DNA of 64,000 nucleotides from RI-153 sp041391225 (GCA_041391225.1 JAWKOL010000002.1:124001-188000); one strand, 5' to 3'. Positions 11,260 through 21,758 are shown, numbered from the stretch's first letter. The notes: a model not told the origin generated them from the sequence alone. Program-made: numbers and translations.

Positions 11260-13276
11260 ATGCCACCCTTTCGAGTGATCAGCGAATTTCAGCCTACGGG
11301 CGACCAGCCCCAGGCCATCGACAAATTGGTGCAAGGCTTGGAAGCAGGCAACCATCACCAGGTGCTGTTGGGCGTCACCGGCTCGGGTAAGACGTTCACA
11401 ATGGCCAAGGTGATCGAACGTGTGCAGCGCCCGGCGCTGATCATCGCGCACAACAAAACGCTGGCGGCGCAGCTCTACAGCGAGATGAGCGAGTTCATGC
11501 CCGACAACGCCGTGGAGTACTTCGTCTCGTACTACGATTATTACCAGCCCGAAGCCTACATCCCGCGCAGCGACACCTACATCGAAAAAGATGCCCAGAT
11601 CAACGACGAGATCGACCGTCTGCGCCTGGCCGCTACCAGCGCGCTCTTCAGCCGCCACGACGTGGTGATCATAGCGTCGGTCTCGTGTATCTACGGCCTG
11701 GGCAGCCCACAAGACTACGGACAGAATGTGCTGCCGCTCAAGGTGGGCGACATGGTGCGGCGCAACCAGGTATTACGTCACCTGGTGGACATCTACTACG
11801 AACGCAACGACAACACCTTGCAGCGCGCCAAGTTCCGCGTGCGGTGACGTCCTCGAAGTGCAGCCGGCCTACAGCGATTTCGCCTACCGCATCAGTTTCT
11901 GGGGCGACGAGATCGAGCGCATCACCGAAATCGACACCCTCACCGGCGAGATCCTGGCCGATCATGACAAGGTTGAAATCTTCCCGGCCAAGCACTTCAT
12001 CACCCCACAGGACAAGTTGACCGAAGCCATCGACGACATCGAATCCGAAATGGAGGCCCAGGTGGCCGATTTCGAGCGCCAGGGCAAGCTGCTGGAAGCA
12101 CAGCGCATCGGCCAACGCACCCGTTACGATCTCGAGATGCTACGCGAAATCGGCTACTGCAACGGCGTGGAAAACTACAGCCGTCACCTGGCGCGACGGC
12201 CTGCCGGCAGCCGCCCGTGGACGCTGCTCGACTACTTCCCCGCCGACTGGCTGGTGATCATCGACGAGAGCCACATGACGATCCCACAGGTGCGCGGTAT
12301 GTACGCCGGTGACCGCTCACGCAAAGAAGTGCTGGTGGGTCACGGGTTCCGTCTGCCCAGCGCATTGGACAACCGCCCGCTCACCTTCGACGAGTTCGAG
12401 GCGACGGTGCGGCAGGCCGTCTACGTTAGCGCCACGCCCGGCCCCTACGAGATGGAACATGCCGAGCAGGTGGTGGAACAGATCATTCGCCCCACCGGTC
12501 TACTCGATCCGGTAGTGGACGTGCGCCCCAGCGAAGGCCAGATCGACGATCTGCTGCGCGAGGTGCAACAGCGCGTGGCCAAGGGTCAACGTGCGCTGAT
12601 CACCACCCTCACCAAGCGCATGTCCGAGGATCTCAGCGAATATCTGGCCGAACTGGGGGTGAAGGTGCAGTATCTGCACAGCGAGATCGAAACCCTGGAA
12701 CGGGTGGAGATCCTGCGCGACCTGCGGTTGGGCGTCTACGATGTGGTAGTGGGCATCAACCTACTACGCGAAGGACTGGACTTACCCGAGGTGACGCTGG
12801 TGGCGATCCTCGACGCCGACAAAGAGGGCTTCCTGCGTAGCGAGTCGGCGCTGATTCAGACCATTGGCCGCGCCGCCCGTCACCTGGAAGGCAAGGCGAT
12901 CCTCTACGCCGACAAGATGACCGACGCCATGCGCGCCGCCATCGAAGAGACCAATCGCCGCCGCGGCATCCAGGAGAGCTACAACCGCGAGCACGGCATC
13001 GAGCCGCGCAGCATCGTCAAGGGCATTCGCGATCTCACGGATCGTGTGCGTGTCCTCGCCGAAGACAAGGCCGAATACGTCACCGAGAACGGTGACAAGG
13101 CGCCCACACTCGATCCGATCATGTTGCCCCGCGACGAACTGGCGAAGCTGATCAAAAACATCGAAAAAGAGATGAAGGAAGCCGCCAAGGATCTCGAATT
13201 CGAGCGCGCCGCCGCGCTGCGCGATCAGTTGATCGAGTTGCGTCAGTTGGAAGTGGAGAAGATCGGGAGTCGGTGA
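11260..13276 (+). CDS. uvrB: Excinuclease ABC subunit B (frameshift)
   Basis: UvrB is the damage-verification helicase of nucleotide excision repair, acting with UvrA and UvrC. The protein has about 672 residues, the usual length. The start ATG at 11260 has AGGAGA 9 bases upstream. Visible features are Walker A GVTGSGKT near residue 40, the beta-hairpin YYDYYQPEAYIP that clamps DNA, the helicase motif IIDESH, motif VI-like IQTIGRAARH, and a C-terminal UVR domain (LEFERAAALRDQLIEL) that binds UvrC. The frame breaks near 11843; expected RVRGDV is recovered by adding one GC to GTGCGGTGAC. Loss of UvrB would be costly, so a sequence error is likely. It is transcribed divergently from the GH3 gene. 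Confidence 0.95.
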
Positions 13277-13477
13277 TTGGGGACTGGGTTGACCACGTCC
13301 TTGGCTTTGGGGACGTTGATCGGTCTTGACCGTTCGGCCTAGCGACACATCACTTTGGTTTTTCGGAGTGAGTAGCGCAGCGTATCGAAAACAAGCGGGT
13401 TAACGAGATCATTCTCTTCGTAGACCCGCTCCTTGGCTTCGTTTGTACAGGCGTTGCGCCCTACAGAACCTTACGCA

Positions 13478-15286
13478 TTACGAGTTACTCATTACCATCT
13501 CTTCCGTCGGCGCGGGCAAGGTGAAGTAGAACGTCGATCCTCGTCCGCGGGCGGTGTAGACCCACAGTTCGCCGCCGTGTTTTTCCACCAAGGCTTTGGC
13601 CAGGGGTAGCCCCAACCCCATGCCGCCCTGGAGGCGGTTGAGGTGATTGTCCACCTGGGCGAAGCGTTGGAAGATCGATTCGAGCTGCAATTGATCGATA
13701 CCGGGGCCGGTGTCGGTGATGGCGACCTGAATGAAGGGCCCCTTTACAGCATTGTCGGCGCCACGTACACGGGCTTCCACCGGCATCATCGAAATGGTGA
13801 TTTTGCCGCCCTCGGGTGTAAATTTGATGGCGTTGCTCAACAGATTGTCCAGAATGCGGTTGACTTCCAGCGCGTCGCAGACAGCGTGCAACGGCCGCGC
13901 CACCGGCGCAAACGAGATCACCAGACCCTTGGTTTGAATCCACTGACGGTGTTCGCCCAGCACCTTCTCCACAATTTCAACCAGATCTCGCTCTTCCAGC
14001 ATCAACTGCGTGCGCCCGGTTTCCAGGTTGTACATCGACGTGATGTTGGTGATGAGACTGGTGAGGCGGCCGGTTGCCTTTTCCAGGTGATCCAGGCTGT
14101 CCAGCGCGTCGGGATAGGTATCGGCTGCGTCTTTCAAGTTCTCGCGCAGGACCACCTGATAGCCGCTGACCAGATTGAGCGGCGTGCGTAGCTCATGGCT
14201 GACAAGCGCAATGAATTGAGACTTGCGCTGTTCCAACCGGTTAAGCTCGATGAGGCTGGCCTGCTTGTCGGCGAGTAGACGGGCATTTTGGATGGCAGTG
14301 GCGGCCTGCGTGGCAAACAGCGACAGGATCGTCACGTCGTCGCTGTCGAACTCGTCGTCGTAACGCTGGTTGACTACCTCCAGGGCCCCGATGACCTCGT
14401 CCTGTGCGATGAGGGGGACGGCGATCAGCGAGCGTGTCTTGACGCTGAGGTTGTCGCTGACGCCGGAGTAGAAACGTGAGTTGCGCATCACATTGTTGTT
14501 GACCAACGGCTGTCGGTTTGTCACCACCAGGCCGGCCCCGCTACCCTGAATGGGGACCGTCCACCGGCGCAGGGTTTCGCGTTCGGCGTCGGACAGGCCG
14601 TAGGCGGCGGCGAAGCGCAGGCTGTCTTCGCCCGGCTGCAACAGCAGGATCGAGCTGGCCTGCGAAGTGGTGATGTCGGACGCAGCACGCACGATCTTGT
14701 CCATCAACACCGAAAGATCCAGTTCGGCGCTCAGATCCTGGGCCAGATCGGTGAGGGCGCTGTGCGCGGCGATCATGTGTTGATTCTTGAGCAACGAATC
14801 GATCAACAGCGCCAGATCCGTCATGTTCTGCACGTCGATGGCGTCGAATGGATATTTGGTGGGGCGATAGAGATCGAGCACAGCCATCACCTTGTGGTGA
14901 CGCCGCAACGGCACCAGCAGGTGGGTGTTGCCCGGCAGCAAGGCGACTTCTCGGCGCTTGCTCACCGCTTCGATCAACTCCAGCGGCGCGCTTTCCACCG
15001 TCACCGACGACTGATCCGCCCGTTTGCCGTCGAAACGGAATGCCTCACGGTAGTGCGGGGTTTCGCCGATCAACTTCGATGCCGGGTCTGCGCCTGAGCG
15101 CAGGTAGAGATAGCCCACCGCGGCGTCTGTGAGGTTAACGGCCATAGAGCCGGCTTCGCGTAACAACAGCATCTTGCGCGTGTAGCGGCCTGAGTGGACA
15201 GATAGACGCAGCAGCGCTTGCTGTGCGTTGATTTGACGCTTAAGCACTTTGTTTTGTGCTTTGTGGCGATCGGCAAAGGACAACAC
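13478..15286 (-). CDS. GAF-domain sensor histidine kinase
   Basis: This is a cytoplasmic sensor kinase of 602 residues with no membrane helix. It starts at GTG 15286 with only a weak ribosome-binding site. Two GAF-type sensory domains are inferred at about residues 40-170 and 185-335; the second contains SILLLQPGEDSLRFAAAYGL and ends LFATQAATAIQNARLL. A HisKA domain follows with the phosphoacceptor His364 in SHELRTPL. The catalytic ATPase domain has an N box (NRILDNLLSNAIKFTPEGG), a G1 box (DTGPGI) and a G2 box (GGMGLGLPLAK). No response regulator is adjacent, so it is an orphan kinase; the LuxR-type regulator at 19162 is a possible but unsupported partner. It is divergent from the topoisomerase gene. 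Confidence 0.92.
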   Translation of the reverse strand: MLSFADRHKAQNKVLKRQINAQQALLRLSVHSGRYTRKMLLLREAGSMAVNLTDAAVGYLYLRSGADPASKLIGETPHYREAFRFDGKRADQSSVTVESAPLELIEAVSKRREVALLPGNTHLLVPLRRHHKVMAVLDLYRPTKYPFDAIDVQNMTDLALLIDSLLKNQHMIAAHSALTDLAQDLSAELDLSVLMDKIVRAASDITTSQASSILLLQPGEDSLRFAAAYGLSDAERETLRRWTVPIQGSGAGLVVTNRQPLVNNNVMRNSRFYSGVSDNLSVKTRSLIAVPLIAQDEVIGALEVVNQRYDDEFDSDDVTILSLFATQAATAIQNARLLADKQASLIELNRLEQRKSQFIALVSHELRTPLNLVSGYQVVLRENLKDAADTYPDALDSLDHLEKATGRLTSLITNITSMYNLETGRTQLMLEERDLVEIVEKVLGEHRQWIQTKGLVISFAPVARPLHAVCDALEVNRILDNLLSNAIKFTPEGGKITISMMPVEARVRGADNAVKGPFIQVAITDTGPGIDQLQLESIFQRFAQVDNHLNRLQGGMGLGLPLAKALVEKHGGELWVYTARGRGSTFYFTLPAPTEEMVMSNS

Positions 15287-15407
15287 AGGCTAAGATCCGA
15301 TCTGATGGTCCAGAGGACAACCCGCACCATTGGGCGGTTCGATGATAAACGATGCGTCGGCGTACCTATACGCAATGACGCTCAGCAGGAGACGCGAGAA
15401 TTGTACA

Positions 15408-18400
15408 ATGACGCAATCAACTGAAACCATAGGCAATGTGCGTGAAGTTGACATCACACACGAGATGCAGCACGCCTATCTCGACTATGCCATGAGTGTG
15501 ATCGTCAGCCGCGCTTTGCCCGATGTGCGCGATGGCCTGAAACCGGTGCATCGCCGCATCCTCTATGCCATGTCCGACATGGGGCTGACCAACGACAAAG
15601 CCTACAAGAAAAGCGCCCGTATCGTGGGTGAAGTGTTGGGTAAATATCACCCGCACAGCGATTCGGCTGTCTACGATGCGATGGTGCGTATGGCGCAGGA
15701 CTTCAGTCTACGCTATCCGCTGGTGGACGGACAGGGGAACTTTGGCTCTATCGACGGCGACAATGCGGCGGCTATGCGATATACCGAAGCGCGCTTGGCC
15801 AAGATCAGCAATCTGGTGCTGGCCGATCTGGATAAGGACACCGTCGAGTGGGACGATAACTTCGACAGCACGCTCAAGGAACCGGCCGTCTTGCCGGCCA
15901 CGCTGCCCAATCTGCTCGTCAACGGCGCCAGCGGTATCGCCGTGGGCATGTCCACCAACGTGCCGCCGCACAACCTGGGCGAAGTCGTCGATGCGCTTGT
16001 CTTCATGATCGACCGTTTCGCCGATCTCGACGACATCAGCGTCGAAGATCTGCTTCAATTCGTCAAAGGCCCAGATTTTCCCACCGGCGGCATCGTCTAC
16101 CGCTTCCGCGAAGACCGCCGCGGCCAGGAGACCACCGATGTCATCACCCAGGGGTATGCCACCGGGCGCGCCAGGCTGGTGATCCAGGCCAAGGCTCACT
16201 TCGAAGAGATGAGTCGCGGGCGAACACGCATCATCGTCACCGAACTGCCTTACCAGACGAATAAGACCAATCTACTGGAGCGCATCGCCTCGCTGGCGCG
16301 CGACGGCAAACTGGAAGGCATCACCGATCTGCGCGATGAGACGGATCGCAGCGGCATGCGCATTGTGATCGAACTCAACCGCAACGCCGACGCCAAGATC
16401 GTGCTGGCCGATCTCTTCAAGTACACGCCCATGCAGCAGACCTTCGGCATGTCGATGCTGGCGCTGGTGAACGGCGAACCGCGCACGCTGAGCCTCAAGC
16501 GCATGTTGCAGCTCTTCATCGAGCACCGGCAGGAGATCATCCGCCGCCGTTCGGAGTTCGATCTGGCCCGCGCCCGCGAACGCGCCCACATTGTAGAAGG
16601 CCTACTGCGCGCCCTCGACATCATGGACGAGGTGATCGACACCATCCGTCGCAGCCAACGCGTGGAGACGGCGCGCACCAACCTGATGCGTAACTTCGGC
16701 TTCAGCGAAGTGCAGGCGCAGGCCATCCTCGATATGCCGCTCAAACGCCTGGCCGCGCTGGAACGCAAGCGCCTGCAAGACGAATACGACGAACTGCAAG
16801 CGCGCATCGCCTACCTGGAAGATCTGCTGGCCAACCCAGAAAAGATCCTGGCCGTGATCCGCGAGGAATTGCTGGCGTTGCGCGCCGAGTACGCCGATCC
16901 GCGACGCACGCAAATTGTAGATCGCACCAAAGGCACCCTCACCACCACCGATCTGCTGCCTGATCAGAAGGTGTGGATCTCGGTGGGCGCGGGCGGCGAG
17001 ATTCGCCGTCAATCATTCACCGATATCACCAAAACCAGCCTGCGCCAGACGGGGCGTGATAGCGCCGTGGCGCTGCTCACGGCAAACACCCAAGATTTCC
17101 TCTACATTTTCGACAAGCGTGGCGGCTGCAACCGCATTGCCATCCATGAACTACCACAGGATGAGGGCAAGCACTTTGCCGAACTGAGCAACTACTCGCG
17201 GCGCGACCGTATCGTCTCCGCGGTGGCGCTGCCCAGGATCACGGCGGACGAGGCAGCGGGCTTCCTCTTCCTGGTGACGCGTAATGGCAGCGTCAAGCGC
17301 ATCGCCCTGTCTGATTTTGTGGCCGTCGGCATGAACAACCCAGATGTGATGCGCGTCGAGGAAAAGGACGAGTTGGGCTGGGTCTTCGTCACCCCGGGCA
17401 ACCAGGAAGTGATCCTGGCCGCCGCGCGCGGACGTTCGATCCGCTTTGCCGAAGAGGACGTGCGCAGCATGGGCCTGGCCGCCGGCGGCGTGGCCGGCAT
17501 GAAGTTGCAAAAGGGCGAAAAGATCGTCTACGCCGGCATGGTCGATCCCCAGGGCGAATTCCTCACGGTGACAGCGAATGGCTACACCAAACGCACAGCG
17601 ATGAACGAATACAGCACGCAGGGGCGCGCAGGCAGCGGCATCATCGCGCACAAGTTGGACAAGCGCACCGGGGATCTGATCGACGGACTCGTCGTCAACC
17701 GTGAGCGGCGCGATCTGGTGGTGTTTGTCACCGACAAGGGCGTGGCCAAGCCGATGGATCTCGACGAAGTCCCAGCGCTGGGGCGCAGTACGCTGGGGCA
17801 GAATGTCCTCTCGGTGGCGCGCGGGGATCAGGTGATCGCGGTCAAGGCGGCGCAGAATGTCCCCGGCTTCGTGGGCGACGACACACTCGCCCCGCCTGCC
17901 GCCGAAAGCAACGGCAAGGCATCCCGCAGCGAAGTCAAGACGACGACGTCCACACCGCCCGCGCCGTCACCTGCTGTCGCCGAAAAAGCGGTCACATCGC
18001 CCAAGGCAAAGGCGTCATCCAGCGCGAAAAAGTCGCCATCGAAGCGCGCACCAGCAGCATCCACAGCAAAAGATCCCGCTCCTCCAACCGGCGCAACGGC
18101 CAAAACGCAACGTGCGCCTAAAGCTGCGACCATGCCAGAGACGGACACCACCGTCACCGTGCAGGAGACGCCAGCAGCCAAGACGCAACGCCGGTCCAAA
18201 GCAACAGCCAAGACGGCAAGCGAGGCCGAATCCACAGTGGAGAGCACAAGCAGCCGAAAACGGCAACGCGCCACACCGCAAGAAAAATCAGTCACCGCTG
18301 GGGAAGATGGCGAAAAGCGCACACGTAGCAAAGCCAAGGCAGAGGAGCCTGCGCCGACGAATGGTGCAACAGCCCAGTCGAAACCCAAACGAGCTACACG

Positions 18401-18630
18401 CCCCCCCAAATCTCCGTCCGAAAAAGACGCCTGCAGACAGCGCGCCCCAGGATGAAACGCCGATTCAGCCGTCTCTGCTGGGGATGCCGGTGGATGCACC
18501 GAGTACCAAATCGAAAACAGGCAACCGACGCAAGGGGAAGGGCAAAGGTAAAGCTCAACCTCGTCAGCAGCGTCACAAAGAGCCAAAAGAAGAAGTGAAC
18601 AAAACACAATGCCCCTGTTCAGCAGATTGA
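15408..18630 (+). CDS. gyrA: DNA gyrase/topoisomerase IV subunit A with long basic tail (frameshift)
   Basis: This is the DNA-breaking subunit of a type IIA topoisomerase. The start ATG at 15408 has GAGA 8 bases upstream; ATG 15375 is an alternative without a site. The N-terminus carries the winged-helix region (SRALPDVRDGLKPVHRRIL) and the catalytic Tyr125 in AAAMRYTEARL. The C-terminal beta-pinwheel is present, but the canonical GyrA box (QRRGGKG type) is not seen; the nearest equivalents are SLRQTGRDS and TQGRAGSG. Gyrase versus topoisomerase IV is therefore open. After about residue 830 comes a tail of over 200 residues rich in Ala, Lys, Pro, Ser and Thr. The frame breaks near 18402 by apparent loss of GC before seven C, after which KKTPADSAPQ continues to the stop at 18628. 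Confidence 0.88.
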
Positions 18631-18642
18631 ACAGGGGCATTG
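18607..18642 (+). terminator. Hairpin terminator of the topoisomerase gene
   Basis: Perfect 15-base arms CAATGCCCCTGTTCA (18607-18621) and TGAACAGGGGCATTG (18628-18642) enclose a 6-base loop. The stop codon of the repaired reading frame lies inside the right arm. The following TCTGTC is only moderately T-rich. Confidence 0.65.
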
Positions 18643-19161
18643 TCTGTCATCAACCGGATCGAATCAGGCTGCGCACGGTCACTGGCGCCGTTTTTGCTTA
18701 CAGCACGGGTTCTAGCCCGCCGTTGATCTCAGTAAGGCACCCTCGTCTGAGCAGGCGCATAACCACACGAACGGACAACCCCGCCTCATGTAGATCAAAC
18801 TGGGTCGGAAACGCCGCGTACCCGAAATGTAGGAAGCGACGTAGATCAAAACATCCCAATCATCAGAATTCAGCCGGTTGAACATCCCTCTTCTCCATTC
18901 TCCCCGTCAAAAGATCCTCACCCTGGGCGACATCACCGCTGCCCGTATTGCCTCAACAGTCAAAACAGGCCACACCGTCAAAACGAGGGTGTACTGCTAG
19001 ATAAGTACCATTCATACCATAGAAAAATACAGGAATCTAGCGTTTTTGCACGATGTGGGGTAAGAGTAGCTGTTATATTGCGCCTACGGTTGAAGATCGT
19101 AGGCGCGACGTACGGAAGACAGGGAATAGCAAAGATGGAATTGGGGGTGATTCCAGGAGAT
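18643..19161. other. Intergenic region, no gene seen
   Basis: Both strands lack a credible reading frame or tRNA. The only clear structure is a 9-base hairpin, GCGCCTACG (19080-19088) and CGTAGGCGC (19098-19106). It lies 55 bases past the stop of the minus-strand regulator and may end its transcript, although no T run follows it. Confidence 0.5.
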
Positions 19162-19851
19162 TTAACCCTCGGCAAAACCGTTGGGGAGTTCGGTTAGGCC
19201 AAGTTCAGCAGCGCGCAGTACAGCATGGGTACGGTTATCGGCTTCGAGCTTGGTGATGATATTCGATACGTGAACGCTGGCTGTGCTGATCTGAATCTTC
19301 AGATCTTCGGCGATCTCGCTGTTGGATCGCCCTTGACTGAGCAAGCGCAGCACCTGCCATTCGCGACGCGTCAGGGTGATGGGCGGCGTCGGCGCCGAAG
19401 ATGTATCCTCGGCAATGTAGGGCAGGATGGAACTGAACGAGAGCCGGCTACACATGATGGCGCGTCCACGCGCGATCTGTTGGAGGAAAATCAACAGATC
19501 GGCCTGACCGATATCTTTGCCCAGATAGCCGTCTGCACTGGCGATAAGTACTGCCGCCACCGATTCCAGCGTCTCAACGTCACTCCAGAAGACGACGCGG
19601 GCTTTGGGCACCAGGGATCTGATCTGTTCGATGGCATTTTGCGGCGACACTGCGGCATGATTGACGGCCGTCATGTCCAACAGGATCACATCGGGCTGTT
19701 CGGCCTGGCATAGCTCGATACAAGCCGAAACCGTTGATACGATACCGACCAGATCCCATTCGGCGTCTTGCCCCAAAAAGGAGGCGAGGCCAAAACGAAC
19801 AAACTCATTGCTTTCGACGACCAGCAGGCGAATAGGCGGCTGAGATGACAC
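19162..19851 (-). CDS. LuxR/NarL-family response regulator
   Basis: This is a DNA-binding regulator of 229 residues. The start is GTG at 19851-19849 because GGAGG lies 6 bases upstream; a longer frame to 19920 lacks support. An N-terminal receiver-like domain covers residues about 5-120, with the phosphoacceptor candidate in VILLDMT and the conserved Lys in YLGKDI. The acidic pair expected early in the domain reads VES rather than DD, so metal binding and phosphorylation may be weak. A C-terminal LuxR helix-turn-helix follows (LTRREWQVLRLLSQGRSNSE, then STASVHVSNIITKLEA). No kinase gene is adjacent. It stands alone and its target is unknown. Confidence 0.88.
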   Translation of the reverse strand: MSSQPPIRLLVVESNEFVRFGLASFLGQDAEWDLVGIVSTVSACIELCQAEQPDVILLDMTAVNHAAVSPQNAIEQIRSLVPKARVVFWSDVETLESVAAVLIASADGYLGKDIGQADLLIFLQQIARGRAIMCSRLSFSSILPYIAEDTSSAPTPPITLTRREWQVLRLLSQGRSNSEIAEDLKIQISTASVHVSNIITKLEADNRTHAVLRAAELGLTELPNGFAEG

Positions 19852-20162
19852 GCATGTCCTCCGGCAGTACGGTGAACCGACAAAACGGGCAAGAGGTAGA
19901 AGTGATATTCCGTAGTTCAATCGAGGGGATTAACAGCCGACAAGCAACGAAGGGGATCTCGTTTGCGCTTGTCTGATAACCCACCGTATTTCCAGCTATC
20001 CCAGTGAAATCTAGTGCCGAAAAGACCGAGGGTTTTCCTACTGTTCTTTACGGGATGCCATACTTACACTCATACATTACATCTATGGGCAACAAGTGTC
20101 AAGGCGACTAAGCATTCTTATCGCGAAAAAACTAAATTCCCCGTAGCCCAAACATGCAAAAA
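19852..20162. other. Intergenic region, no gene seen
   Basis: This stretch lies between the regulator start and the terminator of the next minus-strand gene. Several short AT-rich stretches are present, but no paired -35/-10 boxes could be fixed with confidence and no RNA gene was recognised. Confidence 0.4.
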
Positions 20163-20193
20163 ATATGCGCACCGGCTGAGCCGGTGCGCATAT
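20163..20193 (-). terminator. Rho-independent terminator of the AIM24-like gene
   Basis: Perfect 14-base arms ATATGCGCACCGGC (20163-20176) and GCCGGTGCGCATAT (20180-20193) flank a 3-base loop. Read on the minus strand, the stem is followed by ATTTTTTG. It lies 30 bases past the stop of the gene at 20223. Confidence 0.85.
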
Positions 20194-20222
20194 GAATTCT
20201 CTTACATCGTGCAGGAAGTGGA

Positions 20223-20966
20223 TTACCGCCCACCTAAAAGCTGCCCCAGATCCACGTTCAGGCCGCCACTCTGGCCGCCGCCGCCAACTTGCGGCATGTA
20301 CTGTGCAATCTTCTGGGCCAGGCGATCCATGGGCATCGTTTGCAAATAGACACGCCCCGGGCCGCGCAGCGTAGCCAGGAAAAGACCTTCGCCGCCGAGC
20401 AGGATGTTCTTGAAGCCGCGCACAATCTCTACGTCGAAGTCAACAGTCGGATCGAACATGGCCACGTGACCCGTGTCCACGCGCAGGACTTCACCGGCGG
20501 CCAGTTGCTTTTCCACGATTTCACCGTCGAAGTTGACAAACGCCTGCCCCGGCCCGGTGACACGCTGCAAAATGAAGCCTTCACCGCCGAATAGGCCGGC
20601 GCCCAGCCGTTTGCGGAAGTGCATGTCCAGATCCACCGACTTGTCGGCGCACATGAACGAATCCTTCTGCACAATCATCGACTGCCCGTCGGGTAGGTTC
20701 AATTCCAGGATCTTACCAGGAAACTCGCCCGAGAAGGCGACTTCGCCCTCGCCGCTGTTGACATAGTAATCCACCACAAAGAGCGACTCGCCGGAAAGGG
20801 CGCGCTTGAACATCTTGCCGATGCCGCCGCCGGTGTTTGTGTCCATCTCCACCTGTTGCGTCATCCAGCTCATGCCACCCGAAGACGAGTAAATGCGCTC
20901 GCCGGGGGTGAGGCTGATGGTCAACACAGGCAACAGCGTGCCTTCAATTCGATAATTAAGGGCCAT
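20223..20966 (-). CDS. TIGR00266/AIM24 family protein
   Basis: The protein has 247 residues. The start ATG at 20966 is preceded by AAGGAGA. The whole length matches the AIM24-like fold: a beta-rich protein with a repeated turn pattern rich in Gly, including YSSSGGMSWM near the N-terminus, GAGLFGGEGFILQRVTGPGQ in the middle, and NILLGGEGLFLATLRGPGRV near the end. The C-terminus is Gly-rich (VGGGGQSGG). Family members are widespread in bacteria and their biochemical role is unknown; the mitochondrial homologue is a membrane-organisation protein. It has its own terminator and lies next to, but apart from, the AhpD-like gene on the same strand. Confidence 0.9.
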   Translation of the reverse strand: MALNYRIEGTLLPVLTISLTPGERIYSSSGGMSWMTQQVEMDTNTGGGIGKMFKRALSGESLFVVDYYVNSGEGEVAFSGEFPGKILELNLPDGQSMIVQKDSFMCADKSVDLDMHFRKRLGAGLFGGEGFILQRVTGPGQAFVNFDGEIVEKQLAAGEVLRVDTGHVAMFDPTVDFDVEIVRGFKNILLGGEGLFLATLRGPGRVYLQTMPMDRLAQKIAQYMPQVGGGGQSGGLNVDLGQLLGGR

Positions 20967-21173
20967 ATTGTGTCTCCTTGTTTGGCTAGGTGAGCGAACC
21001 ATCGTCTACTATACGCAGGTCCACAGTAGAAGTTGCAGCCCGCGATTCTTATAGCGAAATCAGATAGAGGTCGTAGAATGCGGAGTAGGCACGCCTCGTG
21101 CCGACTGAGTCGCACGGCAGATCGCTCGCACCACTCAATCATCATTCGTCGTTCATTCTACTTACTCATTCTA

Positions 21174-21758
21174 TCACCGGCTGCCCCACGGCGGATCAAT
21201 AAACACCTCCGGATCCAAACCAAAGCCGTCGGCGATGCGGGTGATGTAGTTGAAGAAGGCGATGATCTGGGTGGCGTCGTGGATGGCGGTATCGTCGAAG
21301 CCGTGACCGCGCAGCGTATCCAGATCGGCGGGCGTCATCTCCTGCTGGTGGTGGGTCAGCTTGACGGCGTGGGCGCACAGCGCGCGGTCGGCGTCTGACA
21401 TGGGGGCGGTGCGCCAATCGCGCACCAGCGCGTGGACATACGCATCGGCGTCTTCGCTGCGCTCGAACTGCTCGGTGACCTCGGCACGGAGGTCGTGGGC
21501 GTGAGCCTGCGTTCAATAGCGACAGTGTAACTCCACCGCCACCACCGTGGCCAGCATCTCGCGCTGCGCCCGCGACAGCGGCGACGGACGATGCAGCAGT
21601 GCACCGTATAGCTCCATGCTGGCCTTCATCGCGCCGGGGTTCAGGCTCATAATGCCGACGATGCCCCAGATCCGCCCGGCGCGTTGGATCGCCTTCTCCA
21701 GCTCGCGCTTCAGCAGACCAGTGGCCTTCTCGATGGGTATCTGTTCAATCCAGGGCAT
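21174..21758 (-). CDS. AhpD-like (CMD family) peroxidase-related protein, probable selenoprotein with Sec82
   Basis: The protein has 194 residues if the TGA at 21515-21513 is read as selenocysteine. The start ATG at 21758 has GAGGAG 9 bases upstream. The carboxymuconolactone decarboxylase/AhpD fold is all-helical. Its catalytic signature E-x11-C-x-x-C-x3-H is present exactly as E67, C79, stop codon 82, H86, so the TGA replaces the second, nucleophilic Cys. The frame is the same on both sides of the TGA: upstream REMLATVVAVELHCRY, downstream TQAHAHDLRAEVTEQF and on to a normal C-terminus at 21174. A 6-base-pair stem-loop lies 18 bases after the TGA. Likely role: thiol/selenol peroxidase or disulfide reductase partner. 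Alternative: a TGC/TGT to TGA mutation or base-call error. Confidence 0.85.
21477..21494 (-). promoter_or_regulatory. Candidate bacterial SECIS stem-loop
   Basis: On the minus strand GACCTC-CGTGCC-GAGGTC forms a perfect 6-base-pair stem with a 6-base loop. The stem begins 18 bases, and the loop 24 bases, after the TGA. A G is the second loop base. Bacterial SECIS elements lie directly after the UGA inside the coding region, with a small apical loop that carries a G at its start, so distance and loop both fit. Confidence 0.6.

Noticed and set aside
13277..13477. Terminator for uvrB
   Set aside because: Only weak stems (ACGTCC/GGACGT) were found and no T run, so no terminator is called.
17828..18640. 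Minus-strand open frame opposite the topoisomerase tail
   Set aside because: It is a shadow of the low-complexity Ala/Lys/Pro tail, with no start signal or recognisable domain.
21174..21515. Reading the AhpD-like locus as a frameshifted or decayed gene
   Set aside because: Frame is identical on both sides of the TGA, the stop falls exactly on the catalytic Cys position, and a stem-loop follows. A nonsense mutation cannot be fully excluded.
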